Positions 7,453-20,010 are shown, numbered from the stretch's first letter. The stretch is 64,000 bases of DNA from Clostridiales bacterium Firm_07 (GCA_001604005.1 LVAM01000005.1:86931-150930), one strand, 5' to 3'. Notes: generated by a model from the sequence alone, not told the origin. Made by a program: numbers and translations.

Positions 7453-10406
7453 GGTGTCTGTCTCCTTTCTTCGCTTTCAAGCGCCCCCAGCAGACTGCGC
7501 AAGCGGATATTGACCGCGCCGAGATTGGTGATCTCGTCGATCTTGATCTGTGTATAAAGTTTGCCTTTTTTCTCCAAGATCGAGCGCACCTCGTCGGTGG
7601 TGATGGCGTCGATGCCGCAGCCGAAGGAAACCAACTGCACCAGCTGCGCGTTGTCCTGCTCGGTGACGAAGCGCGCGGCGTTATAAAGTCTTGCGTGATA
7701 GGTCCACTGATTGAGCACCTGCACTTTTTGAGGCTCCGAGGCAAGATGCGCCACCGCGTCTTCCGTTACCACGGCAAAGCCGAGTGAGGCGGCAAGTTGG
7801 TCGATGCCGTGTCCCACCTCGGGATCAATGTGGTAAGGACGGCCGCAGAGAACCATCAGTTTGCCGCCGCGCGCCTTGGTCTCCCGCACGGCGCGTTCGC
7901 CCTCGCGCCGCACAGCCGCCATATGCGTCGCGTATGCGGCATAGGCGCTTTTCACGGCGGCGGCGACGGCGGCTTCTTCAATGCCGCCGAACTCGGAGGC
8001 AAAGAAGGCGACAAGTTCGCGCGTCAGTTCTTTTTCGTCGTTGATATTCAGATACGGGTAGAAAAAGCGCGTGCCCGCGAGCGAGTCCATATTATTTTTC
8101 AAAATCTCGGAGTAATACGCCACCACGGGGCAGTTATAGTGGTTGTCCCCGCGTTTTTCGTCCACGTTGCGCGTAAGGGACGGATAAAAGATCGCGTCCA
8201 CGCCCGCTTCAAGGAGCGTTTCAATGTGTCCGTGCATCAGTTTTGCGGGATAGCACGCCGTGTCGGAGGGAATGCTGTATTGTCCTTTCGCATACAGCGC
8301 GCGGGAGGAAAAGCCCGAAAAGCGCACGCCGAAGCCGAGCGCGTCAAAGAGCGCGTACCAAAAAGGACCGAGCTCATACATACCCAGCGCCAGCGGCAAC
8401 CCGATGGTGAAATCGCGCGTGCCTTTTTTGGGCGTGAGCGCGGCGAGCAGTTCCCGTTTGTAGGCGTGCAGATTGGGCAGGGGATTTTCCGGTATCGGTC
8501 TGCCGGCTCCGCGTTCACACTTATTGCCCGAGATATAGCGACTGCCGTCGGCAAAGGTGTTGACGGTGAGACTGCAATGGTTGGTACAGCCTTGGCAGAG
8601 CACGGCGCGCGAAGTGTGCGCGAAAGCGGCGAGTTCGTCTTTGGTTAAGATCGTGGATCTTTCGGGACGGTGCGCCATAGCGTAAAGCGCCGCGCCGTAT
8701 GCGCCCATCAGCCCCGCGATGGCGGGACGAACGACGTTTTGCCCGATCTCGTGCTCGAAACTGCGCAGTACCGCGTCGCTGTGGAAAGTGCCGCCCTGCA
8801 CCACGATGTGTGCGCCGAGTTCGCGCGCGTCCCGCGCACGAATGACTTTATAAATGGCGTTTTTGACGACGGAAACCGACAGCCCCGCCGAAATGTCGCC
8901 CACCGTTGCGCCGTCTTTTTGCGCTTGCTTGACGGAGGAGTTCATAAAGACGGTACAGCGCGAGCCGAGATCCACGGGGGATTTGGCGAAAAGCCCGAGC
9001 GCGGCAAACTCCGAAGCTTCGTATCCGAGCGCCCGCGCGAAAGTTTCGATAAAGGAGCCGCACCCCGAAGAGCAGGCTTCGTTGAGCATAATACTGTCGA
9101 TGGCGCCCTGCCGTATTTTGGCGCATTTGATGTCCTGACCGCCGATGTCGAGAAAGAAATCGACGTTCGGCTCAAAAAAGCGCGCGGCGGTAAAGTGCGC
9201 CAGGGTTTCGACAAGACCGAGATCGATGTGGAAAGCGTGGCGGATCAATTCTTCGCCGTAACCCGTCACGGCGCCGCCCCGCAGTGTCACCCGATCGCCG
9301 CAAAGGCGATAGATCTCTTCCAGTTGTTCTTTCACGATCGACACGGGATTGCCGCGGTTGGAATTGTAATACGTATAAAGAATTTCTTTTTGGTCGCTCA
9401 ATAAGAGCAGTTTGGTCGTCGTGGAACCGCAGTCGATACCCAGATACGCGTCGCCGCGGTAGGCGGCAAGATCCGCCCGCTTGACGGTGGCGCGCGCGTG
9501 ACGCGCGCAAAACGCGGCGTATTCCGCTTCATTTTCAAAAAGCGGGGGGAGCGACGAGGTCGCGCTCTCGGCGTTGGCGCTGTCCTTGACGCGCGCTTTC
9601 ACGTCGGCAAACGAAAAGGTTTCTTTTTGCTCGGCGGCGTACAGCGCGGCGCCCAGCGCCACCGCGATGCGCGCGTAATCGGGAAAGATCGCGTTTTCGG
9701 GAGAAAGCGACAGCACTTCTAAAAACTGACGGCGAAGCCCTTCGTTGAAAGAAAGAGGACCGCCGAGGAAGACCACTTTACCGGCGATACGCCTGCCTTG
9801 CGCCAGACCCGCCACGGTTTGGTTGGCGACGGCGCGGAAGATGCTGGCGGCAATATCGGCTTTTGCCGCGCCTTGATTGAGGAGCGGCTGCACGTCGGTT
9901 TTGGCGAAAACGCCGCACCGCGAAGCGATGGGATAAATGCGCTCGTGTGAGAGGGAAAGGCGGTCCATTTCCTCGACCGAGAGGTCAAGAAGCGTTGCCA
10001 TCTGATCGATAAAGGCGCCGGTGCCGCCCGCGCAGCTGCCGTTCATACGCTCGTCCATACCGCCGTCGAAAAAGATGATCTTGGCGTCCTCGCCGCCCAG
10101 TTCGATCACCACGTTGGTGTCGGGTTGCAATCGGCGGATGGTCTCACCGGTGGCAAACACTTCCTGCACGAAAGGCAGATCGGCGGCGCGGGCAAGTCCC
10201 AGTCCCGCCGAGCCGGAAATGGCGATTTTCAGCGGAACGTTCCCCACGAGATCTTCGATGCGTTCGAGTATTTCCAGCGTTTTGCCGCGCACTTGCGAAA
10301 AATGGCGTTCATAGCATTGATAAAGCGTTTTTCCGTCCTTTTGCAGGACTGCTTTGGCGGTCGTTGAGCCGATATCAATGCCAAGCAAAAAACAAGAGTT
10401 GTTCAT
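7449..10406 (-). CDS. Double acyl-CoA dehydratase activase fused to DUF2229-type domain
   Basis: 985 residues. Two BadF/BadG-type ASKHA ATPase modules lie in tandem. The first (about 5-265) begins LLGIDIGSTTAKAVL and has the cluster region GSCAGGTGAF. The second (about 315-575) begins YLGIDCGSTTTKLLL and has NEACSSGCGSF. Each family member holds one [4Fe-4S] cluster at a dimer interface and uses ATP to push low-potential electrons into a dehydratase. The last third (about 600-985) matches the DUF2229/COG3580 type, with a Cys pair in CQGCTNHC and a further SIPSDTACYPAK. It is coupled to the COG3581-like gene downstream. Start: aggag lies 7 bases before the ATG. Confidence 0.88.
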   Translation of the reverse strand: MNNSCFLLGIDIGSTTAKAVLQKDGKTLYQCYERHFSQVRGKTLEILERIEDLVGNVPLKIAISGSAGLGLARAADLPFVQEVFATGETIRRLQPDTNVVIELGGEDAKIIFFDGGMDERMNGSCAGGTGAFIDQMATLLDLSVEEMDRLSLSHERIYPIASRCGVFAKTDVQPLLNQGAAKADIAASIFRAVANQTVAGLAQGRRIAGKVVFLGGPLSFNEGLRRQFLEVLSLSPENAIFPDYARIAVALGAALYAAEQKETFSFADVKARVKDSANAESATSSLPPLFENEAEYAAFCARHARATVKRADLAAYRGDAYLGIDCGSTTTKLLLLSDQKEILYTYYNSNRGNPVSIVKEQLEEIYRLCGDRVTLRGGAVTGYGEELIRHAFHIDLGLVETLAHFTAARFFEPNVDFFLDIGGQDIKCAKIRQGAIDSIMLNEACSSGCGSFIETFARALGYEASEFAALGLFAKSPVDLGSRCTVFMNSSVKQAQKDGATVGDISAGLSVSVVKNAIYKVIRARDARELGAHIVVQGGTFHSDAVLRSFEHEIGQNVVRPAIAGLMGAYGAALYAMAHRPERSTILTKDELAAFAHTSRAVLCQGCTNHCSLTVNTFADGSRYISGNKCERGAGRPIPENPLPNLHAYKRELLAALTPKKGTRDFTIGLPLALGMYELGPFWYALFDALGFGVRFSGFSSRALYAKGQYSIPSDTACYPAKLMHGHIETLLEAGVDAIFYPSLTRNVDEKRGDNHYNCPVVAYYSEILKNNMDSLAGTRFFYPYLNINDEKELTRELVAFFASEFGGIEEAAVAAAVKSAYAAYATHMAAVRREGERAVRETKARGGKLMVLCGRPYHIDPEVGHGIDQLAASLGFAVVTEDAVAHLASEPQKVQVLNQWTYHARLYNAARFVTEQDNAQLVQLVSFGCGIDAITTDEVRSILEKKGKLYTQIKIDEITNLGAVNIRLRSLLGALESEERRQTP

Positions 10407-10446
10407 TCTATGTCTCCTACCGCCCTATGGCGGCCTATGTGCAAAA

Positions 10447-10845
10447 TTAAGGTACGCGATAGAGGAATGTCGCGCGACAGCGCGGACAGACGACTTCGCG
10501 CACGCCCGCCTCTCTTGTCAAGCGCAAAATGCGGCGGCAAGAGGGACAGCGTGTGAAAAGATGCTCGGGATCACGGCGGCGGCAACGGGCAAGCTGCCAC
10601 GTTTCCGGGATAAAACGAATGGGAGCGAGAAAGATCTCGTTTTCACGCCGTCGCCAGGGACTGCGCGAGAAAAAGCGCAGCAAAAAGATGACGACGAGCG
10701 GGATCGCAAAAAATTGCGTGATAAATGACCTTGTGATCCAAAACAGTAAAGATGCGGCAATATAAAGGAGCAGCAGGAAAACACCCAGCGCGTCCATACC
10801 GTAGATCGGCAGGCGCTTTTCGCGTTTCTTTTCGGTGTCCCGCAT
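10447..10845 (-). CDS. Small membrane protein with C-terminal zinc ribbon
   Basis: 132 residues. A charged N-terminus is followed by two hydrophobic segments (about 18-37 and 40-58) and a cytosolic tail. The tail has CPSC at about 100 and CPRC at about 121, a four-cysteine zinc-ribbon pattern. Aaaggag precedes the ATG by 9 bases. It lies between ftsH and the activase gene in the long operon. I do not recognise a named family; similar two-helix proteins with zinc ribbons exist in Clostridia without known function. Confidence 0.7.
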   Translation of the reverse strand: MRDTEKKREKRLPIYGMDALGVFLLLLYIAASLLFWITRSFITQFFAIPLVVIFLLRFFSRSPWRRRENEIFLAPIRFIPETWQLARCRRRDPEHLFTRCPSCRRILRLTREAGVREVVCPRCRATFLYRVP

Positions 10846-10862
10846 ATCCTTGCTCCTTTGCT

Positions 10863-10887
10863 CCCCTCCGGCGTTTCGCCGGAGGGG
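10863..10887. other. Strong hairpin between ftsH and the zinc-ribbon gene
   Basis: 11-bp perfect inverted repeat (10863-10873 with 10877-10887) with a 3-base loop. On the minus strand, the direction of the operon, no T-run follows. It is therefore more likely an RNA-stability or processing structure than a complete terminator. Confidence 0.55.
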
Positions 10888-10896
10888 GATTTTCCT

Positions 10897-12906
<2,010 letters not shown>

Positions 12907-12920
12907 GGATTCCTCCGTGT

Positions 12921-13472
12921 TCAGGATTTGGAATAGATCTCGGGTTTGAGAACGCCCACTATGGGGAGATTGCGGTAGCGCTCGTCATAGTCAAGGCCGT
13001 AACCGACCACAAACTCGTCGGGGATCTCGGCACCGCGATAGCGGGGGACGCAGGGCACTTCCCGACGCGACACTTTGTCAAGCAGTACGCAGCAGTCGAT
13101 GCTGTGCGCGTGCCGCTCGCGGAAGAGTTGCATCAGCATCGAGAGCGTTCTGCCGCTGTCCACGATGTCCTCGATGATCAGAAAATCGCAAGCGGCAAAG
13201 TCCGTGCGTTTGAGGTCGAGATGTACGTAGATCTGTCCCGTAGACGTCGTGCCGGAATAATAGGAGGAAACCTTCATAAATTCCAGTTCCACCGGTCGGT
13301 GGATTTTTTTGAGCAGATCGCCGAAAAAGACAACGGCGCCTTTGAGAATGCACACCAGCACCAGTGGGCGCGAAGTGTCGGCATAGTCGCGGTCGATCTC
13401 GGCGGCAAGTCGGTCGGTGATCTCTTCGATTTGTTTTTCGTCCAACAGAACGTATTTGAGGTCGTTCAACAT
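12921..13472 (-). CDS. hpt: Hypoxanthine phosphoribosyltransferase
   Basis: 183 residues, full length. It makes IMP/GMP from hypoxanthine/guanine and PRPP in purine salvage. The PRPP-binding motif [12 protein letters not shown] (about 108-119) and the [12 protein letters not shown] segment are intact. The start overlaps the end of tilS by 7 bases, so translation is coupled. Gaaagga precedes the ATG. Position in the tilS-hpt-ftsH block matches Bacillus and Clostridium. Confidence 0.96.
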   Translation of the reverse strand: MLNDLKYVLLDEKQIEEITDRLAAEIDRDYADTSRPLVLVCILKGAVVFFGDLLKKIHRPVELEFMKVSSYYSGTTSTGQIYVHLDLKRTDFAACDFLIIEDIVDSGRTLSMLMQLFRERHAHSIDCCVLLDKVSRREVPCVPRYRGAEIPDEFVVGYGLDYDERYRNLPIVGVLKPEIYSKS

Positions 13473-14848
13473 AGATTCGGTCCTTTCTCCGAGGGTGGAA
13501 ATTCGGGGTTCATATACAGTGTGAGTACGGTATCGGGGCGATCTTTCGCGCCGTCACGCAGTTTGGCAAAGGGAGCGGCAACGATGCCGTCGTCGTCCAG
13601 AAGCAACGGGATCCGTCGGCGCAGATCAAGCGGGAGCGCGGTCCATTCCGGCAGTTTGCGCACTTCTTTGTGCACGCCGCCGGAGAGGATCCTGTCGCCC
13701 GCGCGGCGCGGGCGCAATCGTAGCCTTCCGTTTATTATAGCGGAAGAAAAATAAACAGATGTGGAATATTTGTAAAATCCCTTCGTTTGCGGGAGAGAAT
13801 TTTCGGAAAGTTTTGCAAGAATGACCAAACTGCCGTCCGGCAGTGGGTTCTCCCCCGTGTCGATCTCTACTTCATACGAGATCGGCTCGGCGGCGCGCGG
13901 CGCGCGCGTCAGCCTGCCGTCCTCCGCACGCACAAGCACACCCGGAAGCGCAAGTTCTTTGTGCGGTTTTGCGCTTTTGCAAAATTTCGCCAATGCGTGC
14001 AGGTGTACGCCTTCCGGCGGCAGCGGCAACCACAGTTTCATCACGCGGGAAAAGATCGGCGGCGGGAGCGCGGCAAGCGCGGCAAGGCGCGGTTCTTCGC
14101 CTTCGTTTCGCAAAAATTCGGCGGCAAGGTGTGAGAGATACTCTTCGTCTTCCCGCAACGTTTCGGCACAGCGTGCCGCGCGGCGGGCAAACTCGCCGTC
14201 AAAAGAGGCGAGACGCGGCATCACGTCCAGCCGCAGTCTGTTGCGTTTGCAAAACGGCTCTTCGTTGGTGCTGTCGGTGATAAAGGGCAGTTCGCATTCC
14301 GTCAGGTATTGTCGGAGGTCGTCGCGGGTGAGAAGCAGAAGCGGGCGTACCGCAAACATACCGTCGCCGAGCGCCCGGCAGGGGGGAATGCCGCAAAGCC
14401 CGCCGAGACCGCAACCGCGCGAGAGATTGAGGAGCATCGTTTCAAACTGATCGTCGGCGTGATGCGCCGTCAGAAGAAGCGGGATATTTTTCTCGCGCAT
14501 AAACGCGGTAAAGGCGGCATAGCGCGCCTCGCGCGCGGCGGTTTCAAGACTTTGCCGCTTCGCGCGCGCGAGCGCGGGAACGTCCAGGTGCGTCACGTAA
14601 AAGGGGACGCCGAGTTTTTCGGCGATCTCGCGGCAAAACCGCTCGTCACGGTCGGCCTCCGCGCCGCGAATGCCGTGATGGATGTGCAGCGCGACAAGGT
14701 TCCGGTCGCCGGAGAGCATCGCCAGCAACGCGACCGAATCCGCGCCGCCCGAAAGCGCCAATACCATCGGCGTGTCGGGGGGCAGGGCGGCAAGCGCGCG
14801 GGGATCTTTGAAAGACGCCGGCAGGGGCGGTTTTTTCGGGTACGGCAT
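13466..14848 (-). CDS. tilS: tRNA(Ile)-lysidine synthetase
   Basis: 460 residues from the ATG at 14848; a GTG one codon upstream is an alternative. TilS attaches lysine to C34 of the CAU-anticodon tRNA-Ile. The PP-loop LALSGGADSVALL (about 30-42) and the motif TAHHADDQFET are intact, followed by the TilS substrate-binding and C-terminal domains. Its start overlaps the stop of dnaB in a TGATG arrangement, and its end overlaps hpt. Confidence 0.95.
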   Translation of the reverse strand: MPYPKKPPLPASFKDPRALAALPPDTPMVLALSGGADSVALLAMLSGDRNLVALHIHHGIRGAEADRDERFCREIAEKLGVPFYVTHLDVPALARAKRQSLETAAREARYAAFTAFMREKNIPLLLTAHHADDQFETMLLNLSRGCGLGGLCGIPPCRALGDGMFAVRPLLLLTRDDLRQYLTECELPFITDSTNEEPFCKRNRLRLDVMPRLASFDGEFARRAARCAETLREDEEYLSHLAAEFLRNEGEEPRLAALAALPPPIFSRVMKLWLPLPPEGVHLHALAKFCKSAKPHKELALPGVLVRAEDGRLTRAPRAAEPISYEVEIDTGENPLPDGSLVILAKLSENSLPQTKGFYKYSTSVYFSSAIINGRLRLRPRRAGDRILSGGVHKEVRKLPEWTALPLDLRRRIPLLLDDDGIVAAPFAKLRDGAKDRPDTVLTLYMNPEFPPSEKGPNLC

Positions 14849-16215
14849 CACGGGGCTTCCAGCGTGTCTTCGATGGTGCGGAATTTGGTAAAGGCGGGAA
14901 TCCAGCCCATTTTGATGTTGCCCGTCGCACCGTGGCGGTTCTTTTGGATCAGCACTTCCGCCGTACTGCCCTCGCCCGCGTCGGGCGCGCGATCGGTTTT
15001 ATAATATTCTTCGCGGTAAAGGAACATGACGACGTCGGCGTCCTGCTCGATCGCGCCCGAATCACGCAGATCCGAGAGTTGCGGGCGCTTGTCGGTACGT
15101 CCTTCGGGACCGCGCGAGAGTTGCGCACAGCAAATGACGGGAACGTGCAAATCTTTTGCCAACAGTTTCAGTCCGCGTGAGATCTCACCGACCTCAATGG
15201 CGCGGTTGTCAAAACGGCGTTCGCTTTCCATCAGCTGCAAATAGTCTACCACGACAAGACCGAGATTTTTCACATTCCGCAATTTGGCTTTCATACCGGT
15301 CACGGAAATGCCGGAGGTGTCGTCGATGAGGATGTCGGCTTTGGAAAGCGGACCCGACGCCGCGGCAAGTTTGTTCCAGTCCTCACTGGACAACTGCCCC
15401 GAACGCAGATTGTAGTTGTGCACCATCGCTTCTCCGGAAAGCAGGCGGGAAACGAGTTGCTCCGCCGACATTTCAAGAGAAAAAATGCAAACGGTTTTTT
15501 TGGTGGAGGTCGCCACGTTGGCGGCGATGTTCAGGGCAAAACTGGTTTTGCCCATACCGGGGCGCGCACCGATCAGAACCAGGTCGCCCTCTCCCATACC
15601 GACAAGCACGCGGTCGATGCCGGAAAAACCGGTCTGTGTGCCGAGCGCGGCGGTTTTATCTTCCGCAAGTTGATGGAGGTGCGCATAGACTTCGCGGAGC
15701 ACCTCGCTGATGTGCCGGAAAGCGCGGGAGTTTCTGCCCGCGGCGATATCGCTGAACTCACCCTGCGCATAGTCGAGGATGCGTGTCACTTCCTCGCCCT
15801 CGCCATAGGACATTTCCGAAATCTCGTTGCAGGTTGCGATGACGCGGCGGCGCAGACTCTCTTCTTTGACGATGCGGGCATAATCCGCGATGTTCATCGC
15901 GCTGGGCGTCGCTTCCACAAGCGAGGCAACGTAAGCCTCTCCGCCCGCTTTTTCGTAAACGCCTTTGCGGACGAGCATATCGATGAGCGTGATGACGTCG
16001 ATTTCGCGGCTGGCGTCAAAGAGTTCGCGCATCGCCGTAAAGATCTCGGCGTGTTCGCGCAGATAAAAATCCTCCGCGCCGATAACGGTCAGCACTTGCG
16101 TGATGGATGCCGGATCAATGAGGATCGAGCCAAGCAACGCACGCTCGGAAGGGATCGAGGCGGGAAGTTTGCGCACCAGATCCGCCGTGCCGTATTCCTG
16201 ATTTTTGTTTGCCAT
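14848..16215 (-). CDS. dnaB: Replicative DNA helicase DnaB
   Basis: 455 residues. The N-terminal DnaB domain (about 12-115) is followed by the RecA-like helicase core with Walker A GARPGMGKTSFALN (about 205) and Walker B LVVVDYLQLM (about 312). It is the hexameric fork helicase; no intein is seen. It begins 1 base after the rplI stop. The order gdpP-rplI-dnaB is the classic Firmicutes arrangement. Confidence 0.97.
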   Translation of the reverse strand: MANKNQEYGTADLVRKLPASIPSERALLGSILIDPASITQVLTVIGAEDFYLREHAEIFTAMRELFDASREIDVITLIDMLVRKGVYEKAGGEAYVASLVEATPSAMNIADYARIVKEESLRRRVIATCNEISEMSYGEGEEVTRILDYAQGEFSDIAAGRNSRAFRHISEVLREVYAHLHQLAEDKTAALGTQTGFSGIDRVLVGMGEGDLVLIGARPGMGKTSFALNIAANVATSTKKTVCIFSLEMSAEQLVSRLLSGEAMVHNYNLRSGQLSSEDWNKLAAASGPLSKADILIDDTSGISVTGMKAKLRNVKNLGLVVVDYLQLMESERRFDNRAIEVGEISRGLKLLAKDLHVPVICCAQLSRGPEGRTDKRPQLSDLRDSGAIEQDADVVMFLYREEYYKTDRAPDAGEGSTAEVLIQKNRHGATGNIKMGWIPAFTKFRTIEDTLEAP

Positions 16216-16216
16216 C

Positions 16217-16663
16217 TTATTTTTCCGTCACAATGAGGTGGATCTTGCCGTCCACGCCGTTATACAGGCGCACGTCGAGATCAAAATTGCCGTATGTTTT
16301 GATGGGTTCGGGGATGGCGATCTTGCGTTTGTCCACCGTGACGCCGTGTTCGTTTGCCAGCGCTTCCGCGATTTCTTTCGCCGTGACGGAGCCGTAAAGT
16401 TTTCCGTCCGCGCCGGCGCCCATTTTAATGACGATCTGAATGCCCTCCAACACTTTGGCGGTGTCAAGCGCGGCGGCGCGCTCGGTCTCGATTTTGTGCT
16501 TCTCCGCCGCCTGTTTGTTTTGCAATTCGGTCAACGCCTGTTTGTCGGCGGCGATCGCCAATTTGCGGGGGAAAAGGAAGTTGCGGGCGTAACCGTCCGA
16601 AACCTCGATCAGTTGGTCTTTTTTGCCTTGTCCTTTAACGTCTGCTTTGAGAATGACTTTCAT
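16217..16663 (-). CDS. rplI: 50S ribosomal protein L9
   Basis: 148 residues from the ATG at 16663. [15 protein letters not shown] is the standard L9 N-terminus, so upstream in-frame ATGs are rejected. The motif [15 protein letters not shown] (about 28-42) is the L9 signature. A long helix links the two RNA-binding domains. Agaaaggga precedes the start. It lies 22 bases after gdpP and 1 base before dnaB. Confidence 0.97.
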   Translation of the reverse strand: MKVILKADVKGQGKKDQLIEVSDGYARNFLFPRKLAIAADKQALTELQNKQAAEKHKIETERAAALDTAKVLEGIQIVIKMGAGADGKLYGSVTAKEIAEALANEHGVTVDKRKIAIPEPIKTYGNFDLDVRLYNGVDGKIHLIVTEK

Positions 16664-16685
16664 TGTATCGGTCCCTTTCTTTCGG

Positions 16686-18830
16686 TCAGTCGGCGCGTTT
16701 CGCGTTTTCCTGATCATTAAAATATTCATTGATCGCCGCGGCGAGGTCTTCTTTCGCCCGGGCGAGCATTTTGCCGTTCAGCGCGGCACCTGCCGAATCG
16801 AATCTGCCGCCGCCGCCCAGTTTTTCCAAAATGAGCTGTACGTTGACGGTGCCGTCGGAACGTCCGGAAATGTGGACGGCGTCTTCGGTTTCCACAAGCG
16901 CGAACGCGGCGCACACACCTTTGACGCCCAGCAATTTTTCGGCTTCTTTCGCCGCCGCCACGCGGTCGTCCGAGCCTCTGCCCGTGCCGTGGCTCCAGGT
17001 CATACCCACCGTGTCGTTTTGCAGCAGCGTACAGCCCGAGAAACTGCGCTCGCACACGTAGTCGGCATAATCTTCATTGAAAAATCCGTGCACGTATTCG
17101 GCGTTCGCGCCCTTGCTGAACAAAAAGCGCGCCGCGTCCAGAGTGCGGGTGCCGGTGTTGCGGGTAAACCCGGCGGTGTCGAGCATAATGCCCGAGAGCA
17201 TCACGCTTGCCACCTCGTCGCTGACCAGAGCGCCGGTCTCGGTCACGTTGGTCACTTCGCATTGTTCCAGCATTTCGGTCACCAGTTCCGATGCGGAGGA
17301 GGCGCCGGGCTCGATATAGTTGATGATCGGTTCAAAATCGTATTCGCCGGTCTGACGGTGGTGGTCGATGATGGCGATTTTGCCGGATATCTGCTTGACG
17401 CTTGCCGCCACGTCGGGGGCTTCGATGATCTGAAAGTTATTGGCGTCGGTAATGACGAGCAGTGTGCCGGGACGAATGAGCCCCAACCCCTGATGCCCCG
17501 AAATAAAGAGGTCGGCATAGGTGCGCGAGGCGGTAAGACGCTTGGTTGCGATGCGGAAGTTGGAGTTGTCCGTGTCAATGATGATTTTGGTCGGCACACC
17601 GGCGAAAAGCCCGAGTTGCGCGACACCGAGGCAGGAGCCGATCGAGTCGAAATCGGGTTTGCGGTGTCCCATCACCAGCAAATTGTCGGCTTCCGAAATC
17701 TTCGGAAGCAGAAAGTTGGCAACCATACGCGACTGCACTTTCGTGCGCCGCGCCAGCGTGCGGATCTGTCCGCCGTAATATTCGATACCGCCCTCGCGGC
17801 GCACGGCGACCTGGTCGCCGCCTCGTTGCAGGGCGAGGTTCAGCGCGCTTTCCGCATCCTTCGCGCGTTCTTCCATCGACGCGTCGGAGAGGGAGATGCC
17901 GGCGGAAAGCGTAACGGGAATGCCGTATTCGCCGAGACGAATGTTGCGCACGCCGTCAAGAAGCGAGCTGAACTTGTCTTTCTCGCAGAGTTTCAGTTTC
18001 TCTTGCGAGAACAGCACGAGATAGCGGTTGCGCTCGTATTCCAGCATAAAGCCGTTCAGATCCGCCACCCATTGGAGAAGAAGGTCGTCCACACGGCGCG
18101 CGATGTCGCGGTAATTTGCGTGCGTGTATTGCGCCAACTCTTCAAGGTTGTCAATGTCCACGTACGCCACGGCGGGCATATCCCGCTCCATTTTGTTTTT
18201 CAATTGCGTCAGCTTCGTCACGTCGGTAAAGGTGACGAGAAAGTTGGTTTCACCCTCCACGTTGAGCCGATGCGCGCGGGCAATATAATAACCGCCTTTG
18301 ATGCGCACCTGCACGCCGTCTTCTTCGGCATCAGTGCCTTTTTTCGCGTCCTGCGCGGCGTCCGCGGGGGTGTGCTGCTCCTCTCTCGCGTGTTCTCCGA
18401 GTATTTTCTCCGCGGCGGAGGAACCCGAACAAATGTCGGAAAGAGAGCCGCGAAAGAAGGGATCGCGCGCGCCGATGAGTTCCTGCAAGGCGTTGTTGAC
18501 GGCGCGCACGCGTCCGGTCTCGTCCACGATGGCATAAGGGAGTTTGACAACGTATTTGAACATATTGTGCATTTTGGTGTTGAGCGACTCAAACAGTACC
18601 TGTTCGCCGTGCTGTTTGAACTGCTTCAACTTGAAAAAGAGGAAGGCAAGCGCCGAGAGCGCGAGATACAGCGCGAAAAACGCAAGGGCGGTCACGCCGC
18701 CGGGCATGGATTTGAGTACGAAACGCTCCAAAATGAGATAGGTGCCCAAAAACAGCGCGCCGAAGACGATCAACACGATCAGCTGCGCGGTGGAACTGTT
18801 TTTCGGAGAACGGTCTGGATATTTCGGCAT
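16686..18830 (-). CDS. gdpP: Cyclic-di-AMP phosphodiesterase GdpP (YybT)
   Basis: 714 residues from the ATG at 18830, which has aaaggag 9 bases upstream. Two N-terminal transmembrane segments are followed by a PAS-like domain, a degenerate GGDEF domain and a DHH/DHHA1 phosphodiesterase. The DHH region shows [14 protein letters not shown] and [15 protein letters not shown], the metal-binding motifs. The enzyme hydrolyses cyclic-di-AMP and so affects potassium and osmotic balance and wall stress. It starts 4 bases after the YybS-like gene. Confidence 0.96.
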   Translation of the reverse strand: MPKYPDRSPKNSSTAQLIVLIVFGALFLGTYLILERFVLKSMPGGVTALAFFALYLALSALAFLFFKLKQFKQHGEQVLFESLNTKMHNMFKYVVKLPYAIVDETGRVRAVNNALQELIGARDPFFRGSLSDICSGSSAAEKILGEHAREEQHTPADAAQDAKKGTDAEEDGVQVRIKGGYYIARAHRLNVEGETNFLVTFTDVTKLTQLKNKMERDMPAVAYVDIDNLEELAQYTHANYRDIARRVDDLLLQWVADLNGFMLEYERNRYLVLFSQEKLKLCEKDKFSSLLDGVRNIRLGEYGIPVTLSAGISLSDASMEERAKDAESALNLALQRGGDQVAVRREGGIEYYGGQIRTLARRTKVQSRMVANFLLPKISEADNLLVMGHRKPDFDSIGSCLGVAQLGLFAGVPTKIIIDTDNSNFRIATKRLTASRTYADLFISGHQGLGLIRPGTLLVITDANNFQIIEAPDVAASVKQISGKIAIIDHHRQTGEYDFEPIINYIEPGASSASELVTEMLEQCEVTNVTETGALVSDEVASVMLSGIMLDTAGFTRNTGTRTLDAARFLFSKGANAEYVHGFFNEDYADYVCERSFSGCTLLQNDTVGMTWSHGTGRGSDDRVAAAKEAEKLLGVKGVCAAFALVETEDAVHISGRSDGTVNVQLILEKLGGGGRFDSAGAALNGKMLARAKEDLAAAINEYFNDQENAKRAD

Positions 18831-18834
18831 AAAA

Positions 18835-20010
18835 TCACTCTCCTTTTTCTTCGGAAGGCGGGAAAAACGCGGCAAGCAGGATCCGCACCGCGCCGACGGC
18901 GGCGGTAACGGCAAATCCCGCCGCGGGATTGCTCCACAGGAAGTAGGCTAAAACGAGGATCAGGATAAACGACAGACAGGAACGCGCCGCCCCGCCGAGA
19001 ATGACGCGAAGGCCCGCCAGAACCAGGATAGGCTCCAAAACGAGCGCCACGTTCCGGCACACGGCGGCGAAAACGCCGTCACCGCCAACAAGGGAGAGAA
19101 GCGACGCGATCAGAAAGATCGCGGCACATTCGGTGCTGACGTTGAGCGCGGTGAAACGGAGCGGCAAACGCGGTACGGAGCGAAATGCCAAAAAGAGCGT
19201 CATCAGAACGCGCCAAGCATAAAACGCCGTGACGGTACAAAGCACAAGAAAAAGCGCGGGAGAAATATTGATGAGCGTCGCCGCGACGGTTTGCGGCACG
19301 AGCGCGGAAAACGGAAAGTCTATACCGGCCTCGGCATACAGCGCGCTTGCCGTTTCAAAAAACGACGCAATGGTGTTTTCAATCGCGCCGGTCGCCGCGG
19401 CGGGCAGGGCGGAAAAAGACGCGCCGAAGCGAAGGAGCGTGATCGCGCCGGCGATCAGCAGTGCGGCGGCAAGCGTCCCCGCGCCGATCACGACCGCGGT
19501 GGTTTGGGGCAGATATCGGGCAACGGCAAACGCTATGGCGATGGCAAACACAAGCGGCAGGAGCGAGAGCAGCGCGTGGAAAATATCGCCGGTGAGCAAA
19601 AACGCGAGGAGAAACGCCGCAAGCGGCAAGAGCGCAATGAGCGGCAGTTTCTTTTTGTCGCGGTAATGGAGAAGGAGAAACGCGCCGCACGCACCGCCGA
19701 GAAGCAAAGCGAAAAGCGAGGCGGGGAGAAGCAGCGGATTGCCCGCCGGCAGGACGCCCGAAATGCCGTAGAGAAAAACCGCGGGGATCAAATAAAACAG
19801 CATCGCAAAAAGCGAGCGAACGAGCAGATAAAGAAAAACAAGGGACGTGACGCAGAAAAGCAGGGAAACGCCGTGATTTTCCGCTAACGGTAAGACAAGC
19901 AGCGAAAAGAAAAACACGGCGGCGGCAACGCCGGTTCGCGCGGTATCGGGCGGAGCAAGCATATCGATGAAGTTTGCCCCTTTTTGTTCGGTCGTGATTT
20001 GGGGAGTCAT
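18835..20010 (-). CDS. YybS-like multipass membrane protein (DUF2232 type)
   Basis: 391 residues, almost entirely hydrophobic, with about ten transmembrane segments. It is the first gene of the long operon and is directly followed by gdpP-rplI-dnaB, exactly the place of yybS in Bacillus. The YybS/DUF2232 call rests on topology and context more than on a motif. Its function is unknown; S-component-like transport roles have been proposed for the wider fold. Aggaggg lies 5 bases before the ATG. Confidence 0.75.
   Translation of the reverse strand: MTPQITTEQKGANFIDMLAPPDTARTGVAAAVFFFSLLVLPLAENHGVSLLFCVTSLVFLYLLVRSLFAMLFYLIPAVFLYGISGVLPAGNPLLLPASLFALLLGGACGAFLLLHYRDKKKLPLIALLPLAAFLLAFLLTGDIFHALLSLLPLVFAIAIAFAVARYLPQTTAVVIGAGTLAAALLIAGAITLLRFGASFSALPAAATGAIENTIASFFETASALYAEAGIDFPFSALVPQTVAATLINISPALFLVLCTVTAFYAWRVLMTLFLAFRSVPRLPLRFTALNVSTECAAIFLIASLLSLVGGDGVFAAVCRNVALVLEPILVLAGLRVILGGAARSCLSFILILVLAYFLWSNPAAGFAVTAAVGAVRILLAAFFPPSEEKGE

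Noticed and set aside
10863..10887. Intrinsic terminator after ftsH
   Set aside because: No T-run follows on the minus strand, and the next gene is close with a good ribosome site.
16623..18908. 761-codon open frame antisense to gdpP
   Set aside because: It mirrors a well-supported gene, lacks recognisable motifs, and G+C-rich codon use makes long antisense frames common here. The same holds for antisense frames over ftsH (11143-12936), infB (23373-25373) and rnj (60455-61999).
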